A stretch of DNA of 64,000 bases from Planococcus citri (GCF_950023065.1 NC_088678.1:20946580-21010579); one strand, 5' to 3'; shown: positions 31,301-42,964, counted from the stretch's first letter. Made by a program: numbers and translations. The notes: generated from the letters alone by a model not told the origin.

Positions 31301-34300
31301 TATTCCTGAAATTTCGGTATGCGTGATAAGCGAGTTATGAGAGTTTCAAAACCGTTAACTAACGCAGTTACCACATGTTATGGATCGTTAACATGTCGGT
31401 AACTTACTTACGTTAACTCCAAAGTTAAGCTAAAAAAAGGCTAAAAAACTAATGGTTGCAGTCTTGGAGATGTAGGTAAATGAAGTTTCTTTATTGCTTC
31501 ATTTTGTTTTAATTGCGATTTTTCAACTATTTTGATTAAAATGTAATTTTGCTATGGCACCTAAAGTATTAGCAAATGATGAAAATACAAAATACGGATT
31601 AAAAATGTTAGTTCAATTTAAAAATATGAAAATAGTTTATGACGGTGCGAGTAGTGCCCATTCCATTATTCCGAAAACTTGTGGCTACTCATCAGTTCAT
31701 GTCCAACGTTACGCGTGATAGTACGGTGATAGTAAAAAAAAATACCGCACGTTATTTGCGGAACTTAACCATCATAACTGGCTTATCACGCTTACCGAAA
31801 TTTGAGGAATAGCTACCCTGAATTAAAAAGTGTGTTTTTACACCCAAATTAACGAAATTTTTCTAATTTTTTTTTTTGGAAATTACTTTTTTCTATTTAA
31901 ACACCTCGATTTGGGAGTTCAAAGTTCATAATTATCACTTACAAGTTTTTCAACAAAAATTATTTTGGTATTGGTATTATGTAATACCATTTCAAAAACT
32001 TAATCAGTATTTTGTAAATTGGTACTTCATCTGTCTGCTAATCGGTATTGGTAAAACGGTATTTGTAAATTTTTTCAAAATTTGTCCGTATTGCTAGTAT
32101 TGGTAGCCTATTTTGGTATTTACAGTGGAGTCTCGATATCTCAAACTCCGTTAACTCAAAAACTCTGGTAACTCGAAGCAAAGTCTGTTTCCCTTCAACT
32201 CCCCATAAGACTCAATGTGAAATTCACTTCTTTAACTCGAAATAAAAAGTCCAAAACCTCTGACAACTCGAAGTAAAATGTTTGAAAAATATGGAAAAAA
32301 CCTCTGTAAGTTGATGTTGATAATGTTTTGCCTCTATAACTCGAATTTCTTGTTGAAAAAACTTGTAAATGCAAATCTCATTGATGCAAACCTATTTTAC
32401 AAACTCATTGGAGTTAGGTACTTATATGTACATTTATGTCAATAAACATGTGCGTTTCACTCAAATACACAGGTACAATACGTGTTTCCATTTCATTCCA
32501 TGGTAAAAAAAAAACATTCATCTAATTCAAACTTTGCTAACTCAAAATACAGTGAAACCTCAATAACTCGAAACTCTTTAACTCGAAAACCTCTATTAGC
32601 CGAACCAACCTCCATTCCCCTTGAAATCTCCATAACACTCAATGTTAACTTTACTCGGATAAGTCGAAATTGACTGCACAAACCAGTCATAATAACTCGA
32701 ATATTTTTCAATTCATACGTTTATCCAGAGTTCAACGGGTACCCGGATAACCGGGTTTCCGGGTTCAACCTGGAAAGCAACCTGGTTACCCGGATACAGA
32801 ACCGGGTAGTGAAAAACAATGAAAAATGCGACGTTGCCAAATCAAAGTGACGAAAAAAGTTCATCTTTATATAGTGATCCTAGCGATATAAAGATGAACT
32901 GCTCAAAATGACGTCATTTTCTTGAATTTTTCTACCCGGATAAGGAACCGGGTAGACCCGGATAATTTTTGGATCCGGGTACCCGTTGAACTCTGCGTTT
33001 ATCTTTTATGCATTACATATCTCAGTTGTAACTCCAAGCTAAACTTTTACTGAAAATAGTGAGAAAGCCTCTATAACTCGTACGTTGTCTGGCGTTTACC
33101 TCTATAACTCGAATATTTCAACTCATACTTCTATCTTTTATGCACTTACATATCTCTCAATTCATTCATTTTGTAAGACCTGTATAACTCGAATGCTCTC
33201 AAAATCTTACCTGCATAACTCGAAACTGATTATCTCGAAAACCTCTATAATTCGAATGAATGACCATTCCCCTTGGATTTCGAGTTATCAAGGTTCCACT
33301 GTATACCAAAAACGAACCTCCATTACTCGAACTCCGATAACTTTAAAACTCCGATAACTCTAAGTCAACTCTTTCTCCCTTCAGCTTCGAGTTATCGAGA
33401 CTCCACTGTATATTGGTATGCAGCCCTGATTTGAATAGTGTCGTTGTAGGATTCAATTTTAAGAGGTGCTCTTGAATCAGGTAAAAAATAGTATATGTAT
33501 TACAATACAAGCACCAAAAGTGAGCGTTTTTATGGCGAGCGAATGTTTACGGACTGAGCCGAAGGCGAGGGACGTAAATTTGCGAGGCATAAAATGCTCA
33601 CTCGGTGCTTGCATTGTAAGATATTTTTCATTATGTGATATCATGAAAACGCGTTTTCAGCACCGTACGCACATGCTCACTTCAAGTTAATTTTAGTCCT
33701 AGGACCGAAAAGTAACTTTTCAGTCCTCGTAAACGCACGGAACAATACTTCTCGCATTGCCAATAAAAGAGCTGCTTTCATGCGTCAACGCAGGAGTGGG
33801 AATACGCACTTTCATGATAAATCAGTAATGAAAAAACTTTTTCAAGTCTTTTAATAGTTTCTTCAAAACTTGTACCTGAAATTTTTATATCATCGACGTA
33901 TTTTGTAATTCCATCTTCGTTTTCAATTACTTGGTTAATCATGGGTACGAATTCACCTGATGAAATTTTTAGACCATAAGGTAGCCTGGTAAATTCATAC
34001 ACCTGCCCCTCTACCTGAAAGGCAGTAAATTTATAAGACTCCAGATCAAATTCAAGCTGCCAAAATCCTGTGGTGAAGTCAATGGTACAGAAGAACTTGT
34101 CGCCAGCATTCTACATATTTTTCTGCAATCTAACTTTGAAATAATTTCACCCCTTCTCCTAGTCCCCTTCATAAAAATTGAAATGTTAAAAAAAAAGTCC
34201 TTCCAAAAGTTCTGTGTGTATTCTGCGTTTGCATGTTGCCTTGTTTGTTAGACACCAGTTAGTAGTTACTTCAATTTTCAAATCTTCGGAAAAAATCAAA

Positions 34301-35615
34301 CAAAAATCAAAATTACACTGAAGACTCCAGACCTGCTGAAAATGTCGGATGCTGGTTGTGATACATTGATACCAGTTTTGAAGGGATTTTCTTTAGTTTT
34401 ACTGGAAATTGCTTAATTTAAAAAATATAAAAATATGTATTACGTATATTTTTCAAAAAAATATGATCACAAGTTCAAGGTGTTTTTCAGAGCTATTCAA
34501 ATTTTCCTGAAGGGTGCCTTGAAATTTTTTGGTTTGTTCTATTCAAGATGAGGAGAGGACGCTGCCAATTAGAATAAATGCACTGACTTCTGACCAACTC
34601 GTGGTGCGAGAACAAAATAAATAGATTTTTCCTGAATGCTGAAGATACCTACTGAGTTTTTGTGCTCAAAAAAACAATACTCTCGATAATGTTTTTAAAA
34701 CCTAAATTACAAGTTTTTTTCGATCTAAACATGTCACGGTTCAATTTCCCTTTTCCCATTAAAAAAAAATCCTCAAACATGGGACATACGTCGAAGCTTT
34801 GTTCTTCAAAATATAGCCTACCTCCGCATTGATCTCGAATTTCCCGCAATTTCTGGACTACTTTTGATGACTTCATCTCAACGATTTCATTTTTTAATTA
34901 TAATAATCTTTTATTTCTATACATATGTTCTATAACCTTATCTACAAAATAGTGTGTTCTCTAGGAAGTGTACAAATTCACATGTCACATAACGGAGTAT
35001 TAAGAAATTCGTTTAATAACGTGGAAATTAAAGGTACAAAAAATGGAATCTTTCTACACGATACGATGATTAATTTCAATGGGTAATTTTTTGCATGTGG
35101 TATTCTAAACAATAGCCAGTGTCATCTTTATCGCGCGGCAATTGTTATAATTTTACGTCACCTTATAAATAAGAAGACCGTAGACTATAGAATGGGTAAT
35201 CTGGTCTTATCAAATATTTAGCAATATTTAAACACCCGTACCGTTAATAATAGAGAAATACCTCCAGTCGTAAAGTTTTACGGTATATGTCGTAGAAAAT
35301 TGCAGGTCTATTACTCGGTAGACATTAAAAACGGTACCTTATAGTTAGTAGGTATGCCTAGATGAGTATTTAGACAAAGTAGGTACAGGTATCTTTTTTT
35401 AGAAACGAAAACTAGCTTCAAATAGGTCCATTAACAAGCTTAAAAACAAGCTCGTCGTCGTCGTAGGCGGTATCATTTATCAGATTATTGAATCGCGATA
35501 AAAATTACGTATAGGTGTAGGTACTCGTATAATATAAGTGAAAAAAATAAAATGAAAAGTGAAACTAACCCACGCTTAAAGCCGAAAAAATGCATCGGAC
35601 CATCACATTTCTCAT
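25384..35615 (-). CDS. Large secreted Pro/Gln/Ser/Thr-rich protein, three coding exons
   Basis: Coding exons on the minus strand are 35615-35570, 28725-28664 and 28584-25384 (stop TGA 25386-25384), with GT-AG boundaries and consistent phases (G/GT forms a glycine; the second junction is phase 0). The product is 1102 residues. Residues 1-24 form a signal peptide (MRNVMVRCIFSALSVGICIV, then GILG), with cleavage likely before QEIH. Next come a Pro/Gln-rich part with a glutamine run near residue 155, a Tyr/Pro region, six tandem 11-residue repeats NYPNYPAKQQ[ED] (about 658-720), a basic Ser/Thr-rich region with many RTTTTT- and KPxRK-like stretches, and an acidic tail. No enzyme motif, chitin-binding R&R consensus or membrane segment is visible. 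Composition fits a cuticle or other extracellular matrix protein; this is inference. The family is not identified. Long plus-strand frames opposite it are antisense shadows. Confidence 0.88.
26531..26721 (-). repeat. 33-bp tandem repeat inside the coding sequence
   Basis: Six copies of a 33-base unit encode NYPNYPAKQQ plus E or D, the last acidic residue alternating between copies. Nearly all nucleotide differences are single changes (GTT GTC / GTT TTC, TTG TTG / TTG CTT on the plus strand), indicating recent duplication or homogenisation within the exon. The outermost copies at each edge are less regular. Confidence 0.9.
28585..28663 (-). other. 79-base intron of the secreted-protein gene
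   Basis: Donor GTAACC at 28663 and acceptor TTCGCAG ending at 28585. It is the short intron between coding exons 2 and 3. Confidence 0.85.
31292..31820. mobile_element. Foldback element nested in the outer hAT element
   Basis: The left end CTGGGTAGCTATTCCTGAAA and the right end, ending GGAATAGCTACCCTG, are inverted repeats continuing to GTGATAAGC/GCTTATCAC, about 40 bases in all with few mismatches. The CAGGG-like terminus suggests hAT, but I find no clean 8-bp duplication. It is noncoding. Confidence 0.7.
32550..33301. mobile_element. Pogo/Tigger-like MITE nested in its relative
   Basis: The ends CAGTGAAACCTCAATAACTC and GAGTTATCAAGGTTCCACTG are inverted repeats with few mismatches, flanked by TA (32548-32549 and 33302-33303). 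The family matches the surrounding element, so a relative inserted into a relative. It in turn holds the hAT-type MITE at 32726-32995. Confidence 0.8.
32726..32995. mobile_element. GC-rich hAT-type MITE, innermost of the nest
   Basis: The ends CAGAGTTCAACGGGTACCCG and CGGGTACCCGTTGAACTCTG are perfectly inverted. CGTTTATC flanks both sides exactly (32718-32725 and 32996-33003). The interior is rich in CCGGGT/ACCCGG and has its own perfect 15-bp hairpin at 32858-32900 (AGTTCATCTTTATAT stem, 13-base loop). Confidence 0.93.
33502..33617. repeat. Small inverted-repeat unit
   Basis: ACAATACAAGCACC and GGTGCTTGCATTGT bracket a GC-richer 88-base centre with GTGAGC/GCTCAC just inside. It may be a MITE remnant; no target duplication was found. 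Confidence 0.5.
33780..34110 (-). pseudogene. Ty3/gypsy reverse transcriptase fragment
   Basis: The minus-strand frame reads NAGDKFFCTIDFTTGFWQ (motif A with its aspartate), then YEFTRLPYGLK, and KYVDDIKISGTSFEE (motif C with the YVDD catalytic pair). This is the central palm part of a Ty3/gypsy-type reverse transcriptase. It degenerates after KRLEKVF near 33830, and nothing of RNase H or integrase follows. It lies in the intron of the secreted-protein gene and is a dead fragment. Confidence 0.85.
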
Positions 35616-35634
35616 AATGAGCTCATTCGTGTAC
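35570..35634 (-). other. Start-codon exon with short upstream ORF
   Basis: The exon follows acceptor TTGTTACAG, so at least one noncoding 5' exon lies further right and is not located. The main ATG is at 35615-35613. Eleven bases upstream in the exon another ATG (35626) opens the four-residue frame MSSL, whose TGA overlaps the main start as ATGA. The overlap makes the main start dependent on leaky scanning or on termination-reinitiation. Confidence 0.8.
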
Positions 35635-35639
35635 CTGTA

Positions 35640-37880
35640 ACAAGAACAGAAAAAGACAAAAAAATAAAAAAACACATCTTATTTAAATGGACGACTACAA
35701 CATGTAAGAATACTACATAGGTACTTAGGCACGATATTACTATAACCTGGTTTAGAAAAACACGCAAAGCAATTAAACGGGTCATTATTTACAATGTTAG
35801 AACGAATACGTATTTTGTAACTTGTCGAATGAGTTTTTTTTACGTTAATTTTTCCCATTTTTTTTCCAACTCTTTCGATGTTGGAAAACTGTGTAGCATG
35901 TTGGGAATCCGAATAACGCGTGTTTTACGCATGTAACCAGTAGGTAAAAGTTTCGCAGAGAAAATACTTTTCGCCTGAGCTCCGGATTGGTTGCTGCATT
36001 GTGCATTGATCAAAAGATGCTGCATCTGACAGCCTACTACAACATATAGATGTAGATGGTTTTAAAAAATGCACGATTGTAGGTCTCTAATATTATCCAA
36101 TATGACCATTTAAGAGCATTTATATACGCGTACGTTCCGGTAAAAGCTTGCCAGCTCGTTTGATATAATAGGTGATATTGATACTGGTTTTGTTTTCAAT
36201 CATTTATGTCGCACTCTCCAATGCGTGGCAGTTCTCAGTTCTGTGACCTTATTGTGCTGGGTATACAGGCAGATATGCAATAGGGGTTGTAACTCGGACC
36301 AAATAACGAGACGTAATCGTACCCGAAAGCCGAAATAATAACATTTTTACCATTTCCTAATCCTAAAACGGGTAATTTGTGTAAGGGGTTGCGTAATTAG
36401 AGCAAATGTTACGTCTGTATAGGTATGCAGGTATGCGTTTGATAATGTGAGATAGACGAATTATACTATTACGAACAGGTGTTAGAGAATACATATAATA
36501 TAGATCAATGGTCAGTTTGATTTTAATTATAGGTATTAATAATGAATATGTATTCGATCAATTTCAATACTAGATAAGTTACATTTTCTATACCAATGAA
36601 TCAATCGAGTGCAAATGTACCTCTACCTCCCCTATCTATCGTACCAGCATAGGATAGACAGACGTTCAAAATATATCGTACCAAGAATTAATACAGACGA
36701 AGAAAAAAAAAATCAAGAGTACCTATATGTGTACTGGAACTAGTTTAAATCATGTAATAGTCTCGAAACTGGTTACTGGAAAGTGGTAGTTATTGCGACA
36801 TATTTAATCGTCGTGCACCAAATCGGAAGTTATTTTCATAGTATCATTAACGCGCGACAAGTCGCAATCGCGATCGAATTCTATATATCGCAAAGATATA
36901 CGTACATACGTCCTTATTTGTATGAGTATTATGGGCATATTTGGTGCATAAGCTTTACGTGTGGCGATGGCGTGGCTGGTGTATTGCAAAATTCATCCAG
37001 GTATCGTAAATGCCCTTCTATGGTGTAAATTATACCCGAGTATGTGCCGCAAACGACAAAAAAATGCGACTGGTAACCTATATGATGGTACAGGTGCTCG
37101 AGTGTCTTATTGGCAGTACAAAAGATATACGACGAGTTGATGTTTGAGAGGTGCATGTGATGTGGTGTGCTATTCTTGTATACGAGTATCGGTGAAGAAT
37201 TTTTATTTGCCAATTTGCGCTATAGGTATGATATTGATTGGAATTTTGGACTTGACGACCATAAGGTGAAATCAGGTCAATAAGAGGGATTTATTATTGA
37301 TGGGTGCGTTGTGATGGTTGCGAATTATTTGATGGAATTTTTGTGTGTCTGCCGTCTGCTGATTGAGAGTATTTATCGCGAAAAGAGTATAAATATTGAG
37401 ATGCAACTTCAAAATGTATTGGTCGCTTCGTTGAAGTCGACCCTACAAATCGATAGTGGTTTATTTTAAGCTGATCTGGGGGTTTTTCCAGGGTACTTGA
37501 AATTGGTGCAGGAGATTTTGTAATTGACTTCAGCAACTGAAAATGAATCCTGTCTCAAGTTCGAGATTGTGAGTCAATTTAGACTAAAGAATCTAAAGTA
37601 ATGGTTTGAGTAGTGCTCCCTCTACCTCTTTGAAATTAATTGCGACCGCTTTCAAGCCAGAGTGGAGCCTTCTCCAGCGTACACCATACATTTACAGGAA
37701 TCAATTGAAGAGTTTGATTTTTTCAGGTTTCAAAATTTTGAAAAATGATTTTTTAGAAATTTTAAGTTTGAAAGAAAAAGCAAACAAGCCTGCTAGAGCT
37801 GACCGTAAAAATATACAAAAATTTGTATTTTGATTGGTGAAAAAGCAATGCTTTTTTATGCGAGGAGTTTGGTTTTTTTC
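35640..37880. other. Noncoding sequence upstream of the secreted-protein gene
   Basis: The composition is balanced and mostly unique, as expected for promoter, enhancer and 5' UTR sequence of the minus-strand gene, but I cannot place its transcription start. An inverted single satellite-like unit lies near 37745-37800. Small frames (for example 36929-37213 minus) show no domain. Confidence 0.4.
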
Positions 37881-37904
37881 ATTTCAAAATTTTAAATAAT
37901 TTGA

Positions 37905-38499
37905 ATGATTTTTTTTTCTTCTTTATAACTGGCGCCAGAGTATTAATGTATATCAAACGTGATGGCCTAATGATGCCTAAGGCTAACATTTTTTTAATGG
38001 CTTGTCTAAGCGCAGGATCAAGTTTTTTCGATGGTCTGAATTTTTCACCGTGAAACTTTTTCAAATGTCCATCACCGGGCTTGAAAGGAAATTTCACCGC
38101 TTCACCTTTGTATTTGCCAGGGTTTAGACTGAAGCCACGGACATGAGATGAGTGCGAGCGCGAGCGCAAGCGTTTTTGAGTTTCTCATGTTAGGACACAA
38201 CTCGTTTGCCACTCGCGCTCGAATATCAAAATTATTTGATATTATCGAGCACCGAGTGTCAGCACTCAGAAATATATTTTTATTTTCTCTTCAAAGTGGT
38301 CATAGGAAATTTTAAATTTTGGCTTGCGCTCATCTGATATCCGTGCCTTGAAAAAATGTCTTTATATTCTTCAATATTTTTATGCCCCAGCTGGGCTTCT
38401 TCCAGCGTAATTCTACCTTCTTTGACAGCTTTGTCTAAGTCTTCTTTTAATTGCTTTTTTAGGATTATAAGTGCTTTTTTTTGATCTTCAAGAGTGATG
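37905..38499 (-). pseudogene. Ty3/gypsy pol fragment, upstream part
   Basis: Two blocks on the minus strand are coding-like. At 38499-38297 there is a Lys/Glu-rich part ending NIEEYKDIFSRHGYQ, which resembles the stretch before the reverse transcriptase fingers in Ty3/gypsy pol. At 38169-37905 there is LDPALRQAIKKMLALGIIRP followed by APVIKK, which is the start of the reverse transcriptase domain. A GC-richer inverted segment (GCGAGCGCGAGCG) separates them. The element order matches the palm fragment at 33.8-34.1 kb, but an exon lies between, so they are probably independent insertions. Confidence 0.7.
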
Positions 38500-38940
38500 A
38501 TCTCTTGTTAGATGTGTTTGGAATTTCGCCCTATTTGCTGTACAAAAGTATGAGTGTACTTCTCGACATGTTCAATTCTTTGTAATATATCGATAGCTTG
38601 GTATAGAAACCTTGTAAGTCCAGGTTTTTTTTCTCGAAAATGCTTTTTTTTGTGGTTTCTATAGTAAAAGAAAAGTTGGAATCCAAATTTAAAAACCTCG
38701 TTCAATAGGTGAAAATCCAACATTAAAAAACAAGTAAGTCTGACATATGAAGTAAGCACAAGAATTTCATCAATTGTAAATTTGAAAGCCTCATTAAGTC
38801 CTTGTTAAAAACCACGTAAGTCGTACATAAGTACGATGAAAATCTCGTATGTCCTTTCAAAGCACATTAATCAACTAATTATAATTGATGAAACTATAAA
38901 ATATCATCAGGCCATACCCTTAAGACCCATGAAACATAAT

Positions 38941-39864
38941 AAGGGTAAGGGCACCAATTATGGACCAGTCTGCAATATGGACCAGTCCCCATTCTCGTCG
39001 GCAATTAGCGCAATCTGTCAGGAAAAAATGTATACAGATGTATTTTTGGCCAAAAAAACGAATGAGACAAAAATTACAACTGTAAAGTCAAAACTTGATG
39101 AGAAATTTACAAAAAACTGTTTTGAGACACTGAAAATTCTTTTTAGTGTGTTTTTCAATTTTTATTAAAATATATATGTGGTGTAATTTTCTAAATGTCA
39201 TTGATGTTTATAATATCAAAAAAGGACGCAGTTTCTACTGGAGTGATCAGTTTTTGCTAAAAATGAGGGTATGAACAGAAATTTTTGGTCCAAAGTTTTT
39301 TTCAATGGGGTGCGCTAATATGGACCACCTGTGATATTGAATTTTTTACTTTTTTTTACAGCTGCTGAGAAAGGGAATGCTTGAAATACTTTTTTTGTCC
39401 ATTACTACAAATAAGTATGATGTTTTGAAACGTAAAAATATGTTTATTTTGAAATTCTTTAGGTGGTTCATATTAGGCGTCCAAAATTTTGAACTGTCAT
39501 TTTGACACTCATCATTCAACAATTTAAAAAAAATATTCAAAATTAACCTGAACTGTTTAGAATACTTTTTTTGTACATTTCTACAAATAAATATGACCTT
39601 TTGAAAAATGTGAAAGTACGTTTCTTTTAAAATTTTATAGGTGGTCCATATTAGGCGTCCAAAATTTCGAACTGTCATTTTGACACTCATCACTCAACAA
39701 TAAAAACAACATACTTACAGTTGACCTTCATCCCTGAAGTTTTTACAGTGTTAGTGGAAGGATGAAACTTCATTTTAAGCCTTTGTATAGGTTTCTACCC
39801 CCATATAGTTTTCAAGTGGCAATCCTCCAAAAAAAAGTGGCCCATATTTGGTGCCTCTGCCCTT
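38941..39864. mobile_element. TIR element with internal direct repeat
   Basis: The left end AAGGGTAAGGGCACCAATTA and the right end, ending GGTGCCTCTGCCCTT, are imperfect inverted repeats of about 28 bases. Inside, a block with GTGGT[TC]CATATTAGGCGTCC and GAACTGTCATTTTGACACTC occurs twice in direct order, roughly 39400-39515 and 39570-39700. No transposase is visible. Confidence 0.6.
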
Positions 39865-42800
39865 GATGCAATCTAAAACTGCAAATAACAAGATATGAAT
39901 GTTTTAAATGTTTTTTTTGTTCTTCTGAAAAATTTCAGATTTTGGACTTATGTGGTATTTATACCAAGCCATCGATATTATATAACATCCCATTATGTTT
40001 GGGTATGTGCCAGGATTGCAGAATTTGACCAGAAAACATGAGACTGGAAAATCCAGCCCCTGGTTTATTTAAACAAACCTGGAACTGGCACACAGGAATC
40101 GAAAAAGAAATCAGATCAAAACACATTGCTCACAAAACTGCCATTCAGAATTTAAATTTGCATGTGTTAGATATCAACATTGGCATACCTACAACAACAA
40201 AACGTTAAGATAAATGGTGTGCAAAAATATCTGAAAAAGCTCTAGAAGTAGCTACAGAAACAAACACATAAAAGAAAACATGGCATCAGCTTGGAATGAC
40301 TGCAAAAAACTTGCAGATGATTATTATACAAACTGTAAAACCTAGTAGGGGGATGTGCAGGTAGAGCAAACACAGTACAAGCTAGAGCAATCTCAGTCGA
40401 AGCTTCAGCAGTAAAAAATGCTGGAATCTACTATAACGAGTCAAAAAAATATTTCCCTCATGAATTTTTGAACGAATTTGAGAAATATTTCAAGACAGGT
40501 ATGGTAGATGATGAATACAAGATTATAGCTGTAAGGACAAAAAGTTTCAAAAATTCGTATTTTGATAGTGGAAAAAGCAATTGGTTCCAAAATTTTGAAA
40601 GAATGACGGTTTTTTTAATAGAAAATTCCAACTTTGAAAAAGAAAAGCAAACAGACCCGAACGAACTGAGGGCAAAAGCTTTCAAAAATTTGAGTTTCGA
40701 GAAGTAAAAAAACGTCTATTTTTATGTGAGGGGTTTGTTTTTTGATCTAAACATTTTTTGAGTGCGAATAATAGGTTTCAAAAATTCGTATAGAAACAGA
40801 AGCCCATTTCCTTTTTTTCCCTTGAATATGTATATTCACTATCAAATTTGGGTGATCAAAATTTGATTAAAAAGTGTAGGATGACGTGCTCATTCAATTT
40901 TCCAAATTTCGGATCAGTTGAAAGTATAGATTGTTGTAGGTACATGAGCAATGTTTACATATTTTTCAACCAGTCTTATATATGTATGTGGATTCAAGAA
41001 ATCATTCGTGAACCTAACTGGTGTTCATGGTACCAACCTTGTTGACTTTTTAGTTAAAATTTACGTAAAATTGATTTTTTAACCAATTTTTAACATTTTT
41101 TCTGTAATTTTTATTTTTTTAAATTTTTGGTGAATTTTGATAATATTGCATTATTTTGTTTTTTACTTACAGTTTTCATTCGTTTTTATACCAGGCAATT
41201 TTGTCAATATTTTACAAAATTTTATTATTGATTTGTACTTATTATAATTTTACGTATACCCAACTACCCATTCTATTCATCTTCGACGATCTTATAACAT
41301 TATTATGTTTGCTACATTTTACAAAATTTTACATTGTATCATTTTTTCCTCAATTTTTTAGTAAACTCTCTAATTGTTAGAAAATTTTGGCTATGTTTTG
41401 CACAATTTTGGTGATTATTCTTTAATTTTTTCAAGTAATGGGTAATTGGGTATAAGTAATTTAATTGTTTAGCCCTCAACTTCGGCAGCTCACTTTCAGT
41501 CTTTCAGTTCGAGGAATTTTTGTTGAAATTTTGTTTGTTGACTTTTTTCCCCCATAGTTTCTTGCAGTTTTTATAGACGTTTTGAATATTCTCTCTGAGT
41601 CATTTTTATTCGTAATATTTCATAACATTTAAATGCATTTTTCGATTCTTCCCAGACGTTTTTCATATTTTTCTTTGGATTTTTAAAAAACTGCTCCTGC
41701 AAAATTTTATACCAAATAATATGACTCAATTTTGATATTTTATCAATTTCTTCTTCAATTTTGACAATATATTTTGTTTTTTCCCCATCTTTAATGAAAT
41801 TTTATTCGGTTTATGGCAATTTTTTCATGATTTTCAATCATTTTCAAATTTTTCATCATCCAGGAAATATATGCGATTTATTCGTAATTTTTTCCACAAT
41901 TTTGCGTCATTTTTAAGACTTTTTTGAATTTTTATTCATCTTTTGCGTGTCAGTTTTCTACATTTTGTAGCAATTTATTTTAATGGAAATTTCATTTTTT
42001 TGTCTGCCATATTTCATGAAAAATGTTTTCAACATTAAATCAATTTTTGAGCAATTTACTTGTTTTTTTTTTTTTGCAATTTTATGCAATTTTTATGGTG
42101 GTTATTTACATTTTTTGTCATCTTGTAGTTTTACTCCAATTTTGATGCTTTACTTTCCATTTCAAAGATTATCATCAGTACTTGAGCAGAATTTCAAATA
42201 ATTTTCTATCCTATGTTTGATGTAATTTTTGCCAAATTTTACCAAATTTTGCATTAATTATTAATTTATGCAATTTTGTTTGATTTTTGGTTATTTTTGT
42301 ACAATTATGCATCATAAATAGTGTTAGGTACCTCCAGTGTAGCCTTGGTGAGAGGGTCACTTCCCCTATTATGGCATTTCATTTATTTTTTTATTTCAAC
42401 TTTTCACAGCTTTGTGTGAATTTCGTCATTTTAATAATAATTTTTGGCATTTTTGTCGATATTTTCTTCCAATTTTGTTCGATTTGTGTTTCTTGTTTTT
42501 TCTATCTTTTGACTGATCATGAGCTTTTGAGGTTTTGTGCAATCAACTTTTGCGACGTTTTTACGTAATTTTGAAATTTTGTTTTGATTTTGTTGAAGTA
42601 TTGTACTTTTAATGTTTTTAGTACATTGACTTGCAAGGGAACTTCTGAAAAATATTTTTTCTGCATTTTTTCTGAATATTGAAGGGAAAAGGGGAGAAGA
42701 GGTGAGTGTCTGAAACAAAAAAGTCATCATTATTTCCTATTCGTAAAGTCGACATCTTGGGAAAATACGATTCAGATATTTCCAACTATTTCTGATGCAT

Positions 42801-42960
42801 TTTTTTCTTTAGCTAATCTTGAGCTGTTTACTCAGCATGTTGACCTTGGACTTTCTTGTGCCGTAATCAAAACCCTCTTCCCCTTTTAATTTTCTTACAA
42901 ATTATTTATGGTACCCCACGAGATTATTTTCAGTTCATTAAACGACAATCCGTTTTCATT
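39865..42960. other. Noncoding DNA with coding-like and T-rich parts
   Basis: At about 40345-40707 the plus strand has an open frame with protein-like composition (for example YFPHEFLNEFEKYFKTG), but its end from 40620 is an inverted satellite-like unit, so it is probably a decayed retroelement or a chance frame. From 41040 to 42600 the plus strand is T-rich low-complexity sequence leading up to the splice-like site at 42990. Confidence 0.45.
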
Positions 42961-42964
42961 TGTT

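Larger units (their letters stand above)
32123..33408. mobile_element. Pogo/Tigger-like MITE (outer of two)
   Basis: It begins CAGTGGAGTCTCGATA and ends TATCGAGACTCCACTG, flanked by TA on both sides (32121-32122 and 33409-33410). CAGT ends with CTCGATAACTCGAA sequence and TA duplications are typical of the pogo branch of Tc1/mariner. ACTCGAA motifs recur throughout. A second, related copy (32550-33301) is inserted in it. Confidence 0.85.
31084..33428. mobile_element. Outer hAT-type element with nested insertions
   Basis: It starts CAGGGTTGCATACCGATA and ends with the inverse TATTGGTATGCAGCCCTG. ATTTGAAT flanks it exactly on both sides (31076-31083 and 33429-33436), an 8-bp target duplication characteristic of hAT. 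Its own interior is made of GGTATTGGTATT repeats. Elements at 31292-31820 and 32123-33408 are inserted in it. No transposase ORF is present. Confidence 0.9.
28726..35569 (-). other. 6.8-kb intron of the secreted-protein gene
   Basis: The donor is GTTAGT at 35569 and the acceptor ATTTCGCAG ends at 28726. It separates the start-codon exon from the rest of the signal peptide. It contains T-rich low-complexity DNA (29.0-29.9 kb), a multi-level transposon nest (31.1-33.4 kb) and a Ty3/gypsy fragment (33.8-34.1 kb). The remainder shows no gene. Confidence 0.8.

Noticed and set aside
40345..40707. A new protein family at 40.4-40.7 kb
   Set aside because: The last third is an inverted copy of the satellite-like unit, so the open frame is at least partly repeat sequence.
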